Assembly: GCF_900547735.1 (NCBI RefSeq)
Contig: NZ_URHZ01000002.1
Location: forward strand, 1 to 64,000
Origin: an uncultured Clostridium sp.
Lineage (GTDB): Bacteria; Bacillota; Clostridia; Lachnospirales; Lachnospiraceae
DNA length: 64,000 bases
Reading direction: 5' to 3'
Positions 36,908 to 46,058 of the stretch are shown here, piece after piece (position 1 is the stretch's first letter; each line of letters starts with the position of its first letter). The position numbers and the translations under genes were made by a program. The notes beneath the pieces were generated by a model that was given only the letters and a program-made list of their open reading frames with translations, searched no databases and was not told the origin of the DNA.

Positions 36908-38086
36908 TTAAACGTAGTCTATGAAATATTCCCCCAGCAGGGCCAGGGCTTCTTTCAGGGTGGCTTCTTTGGGGAGGAATTTTTCGTTGTGCAGTGGGTA
37001 TTCGCTTTCGCAGCCCATGAAAAAGTACATGGTTGGGAGGACCTGGCCGTAGAAGGAGAAGTCTTCGCCGATTAGGCTGGGAGAGATTTCTGAGTGGACG
37101 GAATCTTTTCCCAGTATGGTTTCGGCGGCGGCCCGGAATTTGGCTGTGAGGCGGGTATCGTTGTTTACCAGGGCATAGCCGTCTTCTATGGTGACGGTTG
37201 TGGTCCCGCGGTAGGCCGTGGCTATGTTATGGGCCAGTTCTTCTATTCTTTTGTGTATGAATGACCGGATTTCCGGGTTCAGGCTGCGGATTGTTCCTTC
37301 GATCAGGACCTCGTCGCATATGATGTTGTAACGGCCCGATGTTTTGATGGAACCGATTGAAATGAGCACGGTTTCAAAGGGGCTGATTTCACGCCGGATT
37401 TTATGTTCCACCGCGCTGATGATCTCTGCTGCGATTGAGATGGCGTCTACTCCTTTCTGCGGTTCGGCGGCGTGTGCTTTTTTGCCGGTTACCTGAATCA
37501 GGAGTTTATCCGATGAGGCCATAATAGGGCCTGGTTTTACGGCGATTTCCCCGACTCTCAGTTCCGGCCACATGTGCAGTCCGTAGAATTCTGTTACACC
37601 GTACTTTTCAAATATGCCCCGGGCAATTACGGCTTTGGCGCCTCCGGTGGGGTTGCACTCCTCCGCGGGCTGAAATACGATCAGCACGTTTACGTTTAAA
37701 AGAGTTCTGAATTTCCAGAGAATTACGGAGAGCCCCGCTGCGATGGATGCGTGCATGTCATGGCCGCAGGCGTGCATGACGCCCGTGTTGACGGATTTAA
37801 ATTCTATCTCGTTTTTTTCCTCAATCGGCAGAGCATCTATGTCGGCTCGGAAGCCGACCGTGCGCTCGTTCCGGCAGTCAATCCATGCATAGCCGCCGGT
37901 CATATTCTCGAATCCGTAAAATGGCACTCCGTATTCTTCCAGAAACAGTTTTATCCGCGAAGTAGTCCCCGTCTCCCGATAACCCTGTTCCGGATGCGCA
38001 TGGATTTCCCGCCTGAGCGTTCTGACGCCAGGGAGAATTTCCTGCAAAAATGCCTGTATCTGCGGATTATTTAAAAATGCTTTCAT
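36908..38086 (-). CDS. M20 family amidohydrolase
   Basis: 392 residues, complete. Conserved N-terminus LRREIHAHPEQGYRE, metal-site motifs RADIDALPIEE, HACGHDMHAS and FQPAEECNPTGG, and a dimerisation domain in the middle. The family removes acyl or aminoacyl groups from amino acids or dipeptides in the cytoplasm. It overlaps the dipeptide epimerase gene by 20 bases, which suggests joint action on dipeptides such as epimerised Ala-Glu. The specific substrate is not established. Confidence 0.92.
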   Translation of the reverse strand: MKAFLNNPQIQAFLQEILPGVRTLRREIHAHPEQGYRETGTTSRIKLFLEEYGVPFYGFENMTGGYAWIDCRNERTVGFRADIDALPIEEKNEIEFKSVNTGVMHACGHDMHASIAAGLSVILWKFRTLLNVNVLIVFQPAEECNPTGGAKAVIARGIFEKYGVTEFYGLHMWPELRVGEIAVKPGPIMASSDKLLIQVTGKKAHAAEPQKGVDAISIAAEIISAVEHKIRREISPFETVLISIGSIKTSGRYNIICDEVLIEGTIRSLNPEIRSFIHKRIEELAHNIATAYRGTTTVTIEDGYALVNNDTRLTAKFRAAAETILGKDSVHSEISPSLIGEDFSFYGQVLPTMYFFMGCESEYPLHNEKFLPKEATLKEALALLGEYFIDYV

Positions 38087-39164
38087 CTACTTCGATTCCC
38101 AGGCCTGGCAATTGGGGGACTTCTACAAAACCATCCTTTACTTTGAAATCTTCTATTATAATGTCATGCCGGTGCAGCGGACCACCGAGCAGCAAATCGT
38201 TAGGAATATCCGCATTTGGCGTGCTCGCCACAAAATGGATGCTGGCGGCCGATCCAATTCCCACTTCCAGGTTGCTCCCTGCCGTTGCAGACAGGCCTTC
38301 CGCCTCCAGGCAGGCGGCAATCTTCTTCGCCATTGTCAGGCCTCCGACTTTTCCGACCTTTATGTTTACGCTGTCGCAGGCTTTTTCGCGGATCACCGTG
38401 TTTACGGCATGGTAATCGGAAACCGATTCATCCGCCATGATGGGAGTTTTCAGGCGTTCACGCAGCATTCTCATGCCCTGGATATCCCACCGTTTTACCG
38501 GCTGTTCGATACTCTCCAGGCCGAACTCTTCCAGCCTTTGAAATGTCTGATACGCGGCACTGTAATTGTATCCCTGGTTGGCGTCCAGGCGCAGGGGAAA
38601 GCCGTCTCCCAGTTCGTCGCGAATGCGTTTTACCAGTTTTATGTCAACTTCCGGTGATTTTCCTACCTTTACTTTCAGAACGCGGTATCCCTCCTGCAGC
38701 TTTTCCCTGGCCTCCTGGATGGAAGCATCTAAATCCTGCATGCCCACCACCCAGCTAAGGGCCACTTTCTCCCGGTATAATCCCCCGAGCAGCTGATATG
38801 CCGGAACATCCAGCATTTTTCCCATGATATCATATAGTGCCATGTCTGCCGCCGACTTTGCCGCATAATTTCCGTATATGGCAAAATTCATTTTTTCATG
38901 GATTGCTTCCGTATCGAAAACATTCATACCGATCAGCGCATCCTTCAGATACCGGTTGACAGCCACCTCCATCGTATAACCTGTTTCTCCCATGAAAGCC
39001 GGCGACGGAGCCGCCTCCCCGAAGCCCACAATGCCGTCCTCCGTTGTGATTCTAATTACGGCATGGGCCCTGGTGGTCTGCTCATACAGTGATATTTTCC
39101 ACTGCTTCTTCAGCGGAAGTTCCAGAACCTTAATTTCCACATTTTTTATGATTCCTCTGTTCAT
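38067..39164 (-). CDS. Dipeptide epimerase, enolase superfamily (L-Ala-D/L-Glu epimerase type)
   Basis: 365 residues. Enolase-superfamily barrel with catalytic KVKVGKS (Lys-x-Lys), metal ligands in RLDANQGYN, ESIEQPV and MADESV, and the second catalytic Lys in NIKVGKVGGL. The DxD/KxK pattern fits the AE-epimerase branch, which inverts a residue in dipeptides such as L-Ala-D-Glu from peptidoglycan so that peptidases can use them. It sits directly upstream of an M20 gene. Other dipeptide or amino-acid substrates (muconate lactonising relatives) cannot be excluded. Confidence 0.88.
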   Translation of the reverse strand: MNRGIIKNVEIKVLELPLKKQWKISLYEQTTRAHAVIRITTEDGIVGFGEAAPSPAFMGETGYTMEVAVNRYLKDALIGMNVFDTEAIHEKMNFAIYGNYAAKSAADMALYDIMGKMLDVPAYQLLGGLYREKVALSWVVGMQDLDASIQEAREKLQEGYRVLKVKVGKSPEVDIKLVKRIRDELGDGFPLRLDANQGYNYSAAYQTFQRLEEFGLESIEQPVKRWDIQGMRMLRERLKTPIMADESVSDYHAVNTVIREKACDSVNIKVGKVGGLTMAKKIAACLEAEGLSATAGSNLEVGIGSAASIHFVASTPNADIPNDLLLGGPLHRHDIIIEDFKVKDGFVEVPQLPGLGIEVDESIFK

Positions 39165-39375
39165 GTTTTTATTCCTCTATTCTTTTACATTTAAAATTTC
39201 CTATATACTTTCTCCATATACTTTCTTTTTTTATCCCCTCTTCTTTCGTACCTTCTTTCTTTGCAGCTTCTTTTAATATTTACAGCATTTATATCTTCCT
39301 TTAATATTTAAAGCTTCCTTTTATCCCTTCTCTTGTTTGAAAATACCCCCCTCGTTTAATCACTCAGCCCGTCTT

Positions 39376-40149
39376 CTAATATAAATTCCGGTGGAGCAAT
39401 TTCCCGATTTCCTGATTCAGCCAGATCCCCTCTTTGTTGTCGGCAAGGTCTTTTGTAAGCACAACAACGATGATTTCTTCCCCATTTGCACATATAATAC
39501 CCGCATCATGCTCCACTCCCGGCAAATCCCCGGTCTTATGGGCAAAGCGGATTTCTTCTCCCATAAAAACCGGCAGTTTATTATTGCACTGCTGGCGGAA
39601 CAGGATATCCAGAATCTCCTCCCTGAAGGGGCTCTTTAAAACCGCCTTCAGAATCCTCCTGATATCCGCGGCGCTCGTGTCGTTGTCAAGTCCCGCCTCT
39701 TTTGCCTCCGCATCCATCATCTTCCTGCGTAGAGCCGTATCGTTCAAACCCAGTGATGTAATTTCACAATTGATCTCAGGCATCCCTATCATATCAATTA
39801 AAAGGTTTGTGGCAACATTGTCGCTCAGGGTGATCATCAGCACGGCTAAATCACGGAGCGTCGGGTTAAGACCGTTTTCCAAATCTTTGAGCACCCCGAA
39901 TCCCCCCACATGGCAGTCTTTTGTCACCTCCACGCGGGTTTCCAAAACGATCTGCCCTTTTTCCGCCATCGAAAATAATGTTAAGAGTATCGGAAGCTTG
40001 ATAAGACTGGCGGCCGGAAAAATTTCGTTCCGGTTTATTTCAATTTTCTCTCCGGTTCTCATGTTTTCGACGATGACGGACTTACTTCCGGACACCCGGG
40101 AACAGAGGTTGATAATCTCTTTTTCCAGCTTTACCGCATCCATTTCCAT
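39376..40149 (-). CDS. Class A beta-lactamase-fold serine hydrolase, no signal peptide
   Basis: 257 residues. The three catalytic boxes are present: SxxK in AASLIKL, SDN in ITLSDNVATN and KTG in AHKTGDLPG. The omega-loop region (EAGLDNDTSAAD) resembles class A enzymes, but the general-base Glu is not clearly in register. No signal peptide or membrane anchor is visible, so a cytoplasmic enzyme is predicted, unlike true beta-lactamases. The start overlaps the nitrilase stop (TAATG); ATG 40143, six bases on, has better ribosome-site spacing. In this operon it may act on peptides or cyclic amides. Confidence 0.8.
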   Translation of the reverse strand: MEMDAVKLEKEIINLCSRVSGSKSVIVENMRTGEKIEINRNEIFPAASLIKLPILLTLFSMAEKGQIVLETRVEVTKDCHVGGFGVLKDLENGLNPTLRDLAVLMITLSDNVATNLLIDMIGMPEINCEITSLGLNDTALRRKMMDAEAKEAGLDNDTSAADIRRILKAVLKSPFREEILDILFRQQCNNKLPVFMGEEIRFAHKTGDLPGVEHDAGIICANGEEIIVVVLTKDLADNKEGIWLNQEIGKLLHRNLY

Positions 40150-40967
40150 TACTCCTTCCCGGCCAGAATCTCACCGTAGCTTCCCGGTCTGCGGTCGCGG
40201 AACATGTGGATGGTGTCGCGTATTTCTTTTACCGCGGAGAGGTCCACCGTTCCGGTAATAATTTCTTCACCGTCTCCGCCCTCCGCAATCACCGTTCCCC
40301 ATGGATCAATGATAATTGAATGGCCGCAGTAGCTGCCCATCGGGCTTTCCCCCACACGGTTGCAGGCCACGATAAACATCTGATTTTCTATGGCTCTTGC
40401 CATTAAAAGCGTTCTCCAGTGGGATACCCTGGGATTGGGAAAATTGGATGTGACGATCACCATTTCGGCCCCCTTCAGTGCATAGGTGCGGGACAGCTCG
40501 CAGAACCGGATATCGTAGCAGATCATAAAGCCGACCCGGCCCAGCTCCGTATCATAAACCTCCGTCTTTGTGCCGTGCAGATACGGCACATCCTCATCCA
40601 TATCACTGTACAGATGCATTTTACTGTAATCACCGACAATTTCTCCCTCCCGGTTAATCAGAAACGTCGTATTTCTCATACCGTCGTCAAACTGTATTCC
40701 GATTGAACCGGCTACAATCCACACCGAATGTTGTTTTGCACATTCTTTTAATACGGTGACCGCAGGACCGTCCATTGTTTCGATATAATCTTCCATGTGA
40801 TGAAACATTTCATCCGAGAAACCCGAGGACCAGTCCTCCGGCAGCACAATCACATCGGGTCTCGGCGTCTTCTCCATTGCCGCATTAATTAAATCAGTTA
40901 CATGCGCGGCGTTATATTCAAAATCACAAAATTTAATATCTGTCTGAAGCAATGCGAAATTTGTCAT
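40149..40967 (-). CDS. Carbon-nitrogen hydrolase (nitrilase superfamily, omega-amidase-like)
   Basis: 272 residues. The Glu-Lys-Cys catalytic set appears in VLPEDWSSGF, YSKMHLY and GFMICYDIRFCELS, the arrangement of the Nit2/YafV omega-amidase branch. These enzymes hydrolyse side-chain or linear amides (for example alpha-ketoglutaramate) in the cytoplasm. It is preceded by AAAGGGGATAAA and followed with a one-base overlap by the beta-lactamase-fold gene. Confidence 0.9.
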   Translation of the reverse strand: MTNFALLQTDIKFCDFEYNAAHVTDLINAAMEKTPRPDVIVLPEDWSSGFSDEMFHHMEDYIETMDGPAVTVLKECAKQHSVWIVAGSIGIQFDDGMRNTTFLINREGEIVGDYSKMHLYSDMDEDVPYLHGTKTEVYDTELGRVGFMICYDIRFCELSRTYALKGAEMVIVTSNFPNPRVSHWRTLLMARAIENQMFIVACNRVGESPMGSYCGHSIIIDPWGTVIAEGGDGEEIITGTVDLSAVKEIRDTIHMFRDRRPGSYGEILAGKE

Positions 40968-41205
40968 TTTATCCCCTTTTATACCTTTCTTTCTGTTGTT
41001 TTTAAACTCTATCCCTGGCCGCGGTCCGGCGCCTTCAGAGGCATCCCGGACTACTTGCTTTTCATTCGGACCGGGGGACTGCTCCCCAGGTAGCTCCCCG
41101 ATCCCCTGATGCTAATCTCGTCTGAAATTCTCCGGATGTTCAGTACCATCGCAGTTTCCGTTCCACGGAAAGCCGCCGCCTGAACAGCCGTGTCATACTT
41201 TTTGG

Positions 41206-42507
41206 TCAGCCGTTATACATTACAGCCCGAATCAGCACATAAATAAACGTTATAATCGTAATAACCCAGCCGTTTTTCAGCATTGCCTTGATGTCCTTCG
41301 ATCTGGCGAGCCCCATATTTCCAACCATGTCGACCGTCGGGGTGACAAAGAATGTGATCTGACAGCCTACCAGCACGACCAGCGCCCAAATATCCATTTT
41401 TACGGAAAGTACCACTACAAGAGGCAGGAAGAGATCATGGATCATCTTTGCCTGCGCAACACCGGCTCCCGATATTCCGAATACACCGATCGCGGTGCTC
41501 AGCATCAGGAATGCCACAACTCCGCCCGCATCGATGAGCGGCTGCATGTATCCGGCAATCGCGTCAAATGCCCCGGATGCGGCCACATAGTTGAGGAACG
41601 GATCGAAGAGGATAAACATGAAGAACATCCAAAACATCTTGGACGCTCCCTGAACAAGGGTTGTCAATCCCTGTGCAATTCCCATTCCCGATGCCATAGC
41701 CGTTACAAGGGAAGCCACCAGCATTACCACAATGGCATAGGAAGCTCCGGCCTTTACCATGACGCCGTAAACGAGCATAATTAGCATGGTGATTCCAAAC
41801 GCCCAGGTTGCCCTGTTAATCTCCGGTGTCACCTGAAAATCTTCGGCGACCGAATCTTCTTTATTATAAGTAATTTTTCCTTCCGTCAGTTTCTGAGTGC
41901 GGCAGGCCACAAAAAAAGTACAGACCCATATGATCAGTCCCAGCGGCAGTCCGGCCGTTTTCATATACTGGCTGTAATTAAGTCCCGTTAACCCCATCAC
42001 GGTTGCAACAGGAGGAACAAAAGGGCCAATCTGCAGTCCGGCGGCTCCGGCCCCGTGCAGAATGACGCCGAGTGTGCTGGGCGTGATGCCCAGGCTGGCC
42101 ATGATTGGTATCAGAATCGGCGCAATGATTGCATTGGAACCGGAAAGTGTCCCAAGCATGGAAACAAGAAGCGTCGACGTGCACATCGCAATAAAAATCG
42201 CCTGCTTCTGGGATTTTAATTTTGCTTTTCCAATGACCAGATGGACTATATTGTGAGCAACTTTTGTTTTGGTCAGCACCTCGCCCAGTCCCGAGCCAAG
42301 TACAATGATAAATCCAATCAGTGACAAAAATGAACTGAGCGAGTTTTGAAGTACGGTTCCAAATCCACTCACACTTTCCCCCGTCATAACAGCGCCAAGA
42401 ATGACACAGATCAAGACGGAAAGGTTCATATCTTTTCCCTTCATCATCAGGATGATATAGAGAATTAAAGGCAAAAATCCTAAAATAGGCGGTAACCCTA
42501 AAATCAT
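41206..42507 (-). CDS. Ion-transporter-superfamily permease (Na+/H+ antiporter-like)
   Basis: 433 residues with about eleven to twelve membrane helices. Features are an N-terminal ILGLPPILGFLPLILYIIL, the re-entrant-loop-like GTLSGSNAIIAPILIPIM, and IGPFVPPVATVMGL in the centre. ATG 42507 is chosen because GAAGGAGAT precedes it; the frame stays open to a GTG at 42525. The sequence fits the broad NhaC/dicarboxylate-carrier superfamily. First gene of the nitrilase/beta-lactamase-fold/epimerase/M20 row, so it probably imports their substrate (peptide or amide). The 238 bases to the next gene are non-coding. Confidence 0.75.
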   Translation of the reverse strand: MILGLPPILGFLPLILYIILMMKGKDMNLSVLICVILGAVMTGESVSGFGTVLQNSLSSFLSLIGFIIVLGSGLGEVLTKTKVAHNIVHLVIGKAKLKSQKQAIFIAMCTSTLLVSMLGTLSGSNAIIAPILIPIMASLGITPSTLGVILHGAGAAGLQIGPFVPPVATVMGLTGLNYSQYMKTAGLPLGLIIWVCTFFVACRTQKLTEGKITYNKEDSVAEDFQVTPEINRATWAFGITMLIMLVYGVMVKAGASYAIVVMLVASLVTAMASGMGIAQGLTTLVQGASKMFWMFFMFILFDPFLNYVAASGAFDAIAGYMQPLIDAGGVVAFLMLSTAIGVFGISGAGVAQAKMIHDLFLPLVVVLSVKMDIWALVVLVGCQITFFVTPTVDMVGNMGLARSKDIKAMLKNGWVITIITFIYVLIRAVMYNG

Positions 42508-42798
42508 TACAGCATCTCCTTCCACTACCCCATCTTTTTACACCACTGCTTTCTGCCGTGGCGAAATCGGTTCCTATTCAGTTTTATTTATAACTTTTTC
42601 AGGGAAATACCGGTTTCCGTCAGACGACGGAAACCTTCTAAGACAGTACCGCCCGGCTTCTTGCAATTTGCCTGTTTTTAGCGTATACTAAAAGAAGGGG
42701 GGAGCTCTTTAAAGATTGTCTGAATGGGCCAACATGCAGCGCTTTATTAGTTCCTTCCTTTATTGTCCTGAATATTCTGAAAATGTTATATTTCTTTC

Positions 42799-43641
42799 TT
42801 ACAAATATAATCCATACTCAAGTGCTATCTCGTCCTGGCGTTCTAATTTCTTTAATGTATTCTCTTTATCCCTCCTTCCTGCCGCCGTTATCAGAGCGTT
42901 AGCCACCGTCATTGAATTAACAAAAGAATAAGTATCCACCGCGTGTTTTGCCAAAAGGACATTCGTCGCTTTGAGCGCGATCGGTGATGAATGACTGTCC
43001 GTGATCGCGATAATTTTGCATCCCTTTTTATTCAGGTATGACACAATATTATAGGTCGCCCGCGTATATCTCTCATAGCTGATTGCAATGAGGCAGTCAT
43101 TTTCTTCTATATACTGAAGCTTATTTGAAATATCTCCCGTTCCCTCCGTCAGCAGTTCCACCTGCTCCATGAATTCTTTCAGCATAAAATACAGGTAGTA
43201 AGCCACACTGTACGAGGAACGTGCCGCCGTAATATACAGTTTCCGGCAATTTGTTATCAGTTCCACCGATTCCTGAAAATTCTTTTTCAAATCTTCGCTG
43301 TTCAGAGTTTCTAAGGAGTTGATATTCAGTCTTATCATCCGGCTGAGAATATCCTCCTCTCCCTCCTCCGTGATCGAGTGCTTCAGCTCCCGCATCGGCA
43401 CCACATCCTTGCGGATCAAATCCGCCGCACTTTTCTGGAATTCCGAGTAGCCGTTAAAGCCCAGTTCCCTGGTGAATCTGGTGATACTGGCCATACTGAC
43501 CTCTGTTTTCCCTCCCAGTTCCGTGATCGATAAAAACGGCAGTATATGTATATTGTCTTTTATAAAATCAGCCAGCTTTTTTTGAGTTTTAGTCAGGTTT
43601 TCATAGCTTTCACCTATGAGACTCAATACGTTTTTTTCCAT
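42799..43641 (-). CDS. MurR/RpiR family transcriptional regulator
   Basis: 280 residues. An N-terminal helix-turn-helix of the RpiR type (SITELGGKTEVSMASITRFT, then ELGFNGYSEFQ) is followed by a SIS sugar-phosphate-binding fold (~120-260; LITNCRKLYITAARSSYSVA, then GCKIIAITDSHSSPIALKA). MurR itself controls N-acetylmuramic acid use. Placed directly upstream of the dipeptide epimerase/M20 cluster on the same strand, it is the likely regulator of that cluster, and a cell-wall-derived inducer would be fitting. Confidence 0.9.
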   Translation of the reverse strand: MEKNVLSLIGESYENLTKTQKKLADFIKDNIHILPFLSITELGGKTEVSMASITRFTRELGFNGYSEFQKSAADLIRKDVVPMRELKHSITEEGEEDILSRMIRLNINSLETLNSEDLKKNFQESVELITNCRKLYITAARSSYSVAYYLYFMLKEFMEQVELLTEGTGDISNKLQYIEENDCLIAISYERYTRATYNIVSYLNKKGCKIIAITDSHSSPIALKATNVLLAKHAVDTYSFVNSMTVANALITAAGRRDKENTLKKLERQDEIALEYGLYL

Positions 43642-43817
43642 CTGTATTCCTCCATGGTTTCATTATAAAAACTATATATCTGAAAGTCAATAGAAATGTA
43701 AATTTATTTTCATTTTTAAAATATTATGGTAATCATTTTTCATTTATTTTTTGCCATTTTATAAGTTTTCAGCTGTCCGGCTCAATTTTCAGCTTATTTT
43801 AAGGCCGGATGACACGC

Positions 43818-43883
43818 AAAAAGGACAGATGTTATGACCCAGAGAAACCATCAGGTTCCCTGAGCATAATAACCGCCCTTTTT
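43818..43883 (-). terminator. Terminator of sigma-54 activator gene 1
   Basis: On the minus strand a structured stem (GGGAACC with GGTTTC, ATG with CAT, AAAAAGG with CCTTTTT) ends in a T-run. It lies about 140 bases past the activator stop codon. The rest of 43642-44022 is A+T-rich with no credible gene. Confidence 0.6.
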
Positions 43884-44022
43884 CATATTATCGCGTTTAC
43901 TCCGTCATTCTTTTCCGGCCTGCCGATATTTCGCTTACCCGGCCGTATCATTCCTCCCTCAAACTCGGTCGTGAGTTTTTCTCGTTTTCCCCACTTTCCC
44001 GCTCCTGCGCTCCTTCCTTACT

Positions 44023-45711
44023 TTAATTTATAATCCCATATTTCCGTATCCGGTATTGCAGGCTCTGACGCTGAAGTCCCAGTTTTTTCGCTGCCTGGGT
44101 GACGTTCCCGCAGTAATGGCGCAGCGTCTCCGTGATAATTTCCGACTCATAGTCTTCCATCAGTTCCTGGAGCGTGCCTCCGGCCATTTTCCCGGGCCTC
44201 CCGCTTTCCGGCGCTCCCTCTCCAGTCCGGGCCGTTTCTCCCGTTCCCCGGTCCGCGCCCGTCTCTGTTTTCCTGAAACAATACGCCGGAAGATATTCCA
44301 GGCGGAATACACGGTCTGCTGCCACGTTCATCGCGTAATCCACCGCATGGAACAGTTCCCTGACATTGCCCGGCCAGGAATACTGCTGTAACTGCCAGAA
44401 CACCGCCGGTTCTATCTCGTTGAACGGGAAGGCATACTCTCCTTTAATCTGGGAAATATGGTACAGAATCAGCTCTTCTATATCCTCCGGCCGCTCCCGC
44501 AGAGGCGGTATTTCCAGAATAATGGTAGCCAGGCGGTAAAACAAATCGGAGCGCAGCTTCTGCTGCTCCATCAAAAGAAACGGATTCTCGTTGCAGCTTG
44601 ATAGCACCCTCACATCCGTCCTGTACTCTCTGCTTCCACCCACCCGTCTGTACGTCCCTTCCTGGAGAGCGCGCAGTACCTTGGCCTGCATGCTGAGGCT
44701 CATGGAATTCAGCTCATCCAGAAACAGGGTTCCCTTATCCGCCTCTTCCAAAAGGCCTTTTTTATCGGCGCTTCCGGTAAACGAGCCCTTAGCCGTCCCA
44801 AATAAAATACTTTCAATCAGGCCCTCCGGTATGGCCGCACAGTTGAGCGCTACAAACGGCGCTTTCTTTCTGGCGCTTGCCCGGTGAATGCTCTGTGCTA
44901 TGATTTCTTTTCCGGTACCTGTCTCACCTACAATCAGAACATTATTATCCTGATACGCCACTTTTTTGGCCAGTTCCCTCAGCTTCTTAATGCCGGGATG
45001 ATGGCCAATCATGTTCTCAAAGCTGTATCCGGTATCCCGGCGGTAATCGGAGGAATCGGAGACCTTCTCCTTCACCGCGTTCTGAAGCTTTTCAAGCTGT
45101 TCCGCCTTGCGGTAGATGACTGAAATATTTTCTTCCAGGGCCAGGGCCGCAATTGTCTTCCCATCCATCTTTACCGGGTAGGCGGAATTAACCGTGAAAA
45201 GCTCCGTTCCCTTTCTGGAATAATAATGTTTAAATCTGTATCTCACCGGTGCTTCCATGCGGAGTGCCTCCAGGGTCGTGCTGTCGTCGGCCTCCACATC
45301 AAATACGTCCAGGAGATGTTTTCCTTCCACTTCCCCGTCATTTTCAATAATCTCTCTCGCCACACTGTTAAAATAAAGAATATTGCCGTGTTCATCATAA
45401 ATCTGAATGCTCTCGTCCAGTGTATCAAACACCTTCTCATAAAGCAGACGCCTGCCCAGTCCCCTCTTCAGCAGAAAGAGACGCCTGCCTTCCTCCAGTT
45501 CCTCCGTTTGATACTGGAAAAGTTCATTGTGCCAGGTGACGCTCTCCTCTTCCCTGTTCCATGAAAACTCGGTGAGCGTCTCCAGAGGACGCCCCGTATA
45601 TTTACTCCAAAATGAATTATATTTCTTTTCAAGCTCCCCGTTCCCCCAACGGATTCTGAGCAGTCTGCCTTCGGAATCCGTAAGAAAACTGATATCATAC
45701 AAATCTGCCAT
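44023..45711 (-). CDS. Sigma-54 dependent activator (PAS-AAA-Fis) of the SSS-HAL1 cassette
   Basis: 562 residues: N-terminal sensory region with a PAS domain (~115-225; FDTLDESIQIYDEHGNILYF), an AAA+ domain (~235-470) with Walker A GETGTGKE and Walker B GTLFLDELNS, and a Fis-type helix-turn-helix at the end (GNVTQAAKKLGLQRQSLQYR). The sigma-54 contact loop reads GSFTGS instead of GAFTGA. It is divergent from the SSS transporter gene, which has a consensus -24/-12 promoter. It is clearly paralogous along its length to the activator at 56.7-58.3 kb. Confidence 0.92.
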   Translation of the reverse strand: MADLYDISFLTDSEGRLLRIRWGNGELEKKYNSFWSKYTGRPLETLTEFSWNREEESVTWHNELFQYQTEELEEGRRLFLLKRGLGRRLLYEKVFDTLDESIQIYDEHGNILYFNSVAREIIENDGEVEGKHLLDVFDVEADDSTTLEALRMEAPVRYRFKHYYSRKGTELFTVNSAYPVKMDGKTIAALALEENISVIYRKAEQLEKLQNAVKEKVSDSSDYRRDTGYSFENMIGHHPGIKKLRELAKKVAYQDNNVLIVGETGTGKEIIAQSIHRASARKKAPFVALNCAAIPEGLIESILFGTAKGSFTGSADKKGLLEEADKGTLFLDELNSMSLSMQAKVLRALQEGTYRRVGGSREYRTDVRVLSSCNENPFLLMEQQKLRSDLFYRLATIILEIPPLRERPEDIEELILYHISQIKGEYAFPFNEIEPAVFWQLQQYSWPGNVRELFHAVDYAMNVAADRVFRLEYLPAYCFRKTETGADRGTGETARTGEGAPESGRPGKMAGGTLQELMEDYESEIITETLRHYCGNVTQAAKKLGLQRQSLQYRIRKYGIIN

Positions 45712-45776
45712 ATCTCCACCTCCGCCTGTCCTTTGGTCTTAACTTAGCATAACTGCCATGTTTTGTCCATCTCAAC

Positions 45777-45811
45777 TGCAAAATATTTTTGCTTATGCAA
45801 ATATTTTTTGC
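45777..45811. promoter_or_regulatory. Paired enhancer sites for sigma-54 activator 1
   Basis: TGCAAAATATTTTTGC (45777-45792) and TGCAAATATTTTTTGC (45796-45811) are two 16-bp imperfect palindromes spaced 19 bases start to start. They lie ~200-230 bases before the -24 element. Sites of the same form precede the second cassette. Confidence 0.7.
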
Positions 45812-45842
45812 AGTTTTCAGGAAACAAGAGACTTTTTTCGCT

Positions 45843-45882
45843 TTATATTTGGAGAATGTCGCTCTTATATTTGGAAAATGCC
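45843..45882 (+). repeat. 18-bp direct repeat between enhancer and promoter
   Basis: TTATATTTGGAGAATGTC (45843-45860) and TTATATTTGGAAAATGCC (45865-45882) differ at two positions and are 22 bases apart, two helical turns. Possibly a second regulator site. No counterpart is seen before the BCCT cassette. The rest of 45712-46058 is leader and regulatory DNA. Confidence 0.6.
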
Positions 45883-46005
45883 TTGTGTTTTTTCTTACCA
45901 TAATGCGAATTTTCCCAACGGACACCGCCTTCCCGGTATGACCTCGCCCGCCTTGCATTTCATAATTGTAAAGTTTTTTTATTTTTTTCCATCAATTTGG
46001 AAATC

Positions 46006-46022
46006 CTGGCACGCCCCTTGCT
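46006..46022 (+). promoter_or_regulatory. Sigma-54 promoter of SSS-HAL1
   Basis: CTGGCACGCCCCTTGCT matches TGGCAC-N5-TTGC exactly. It is nearly identical in sequence to the promoter at 58784-58800. It lies about 35 bases before the start codon of the transporter. Confidence 0.93.
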
Positions 46023-46058
46023 TATTAATCAGGTATAAATTCAAAGGAGGAATCTTTC

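Noticed and set aside
39376..40149. Calling the serine hydrolase an antibiotic-resistance beta-lactamase
   Set aside because: No signal peptide, an uncertain omega-loop Glu and an operon of peptide/amide metabolism argue against it.
41051..41149. Short minus-strand frame (ATG 41149) whose reading continues upstream as a protein-like sequence
   Set aside because: No ribosome site, only 32 codons, and it lies between two operon genes. It could be a remnant, but nothing recognisable supports it.
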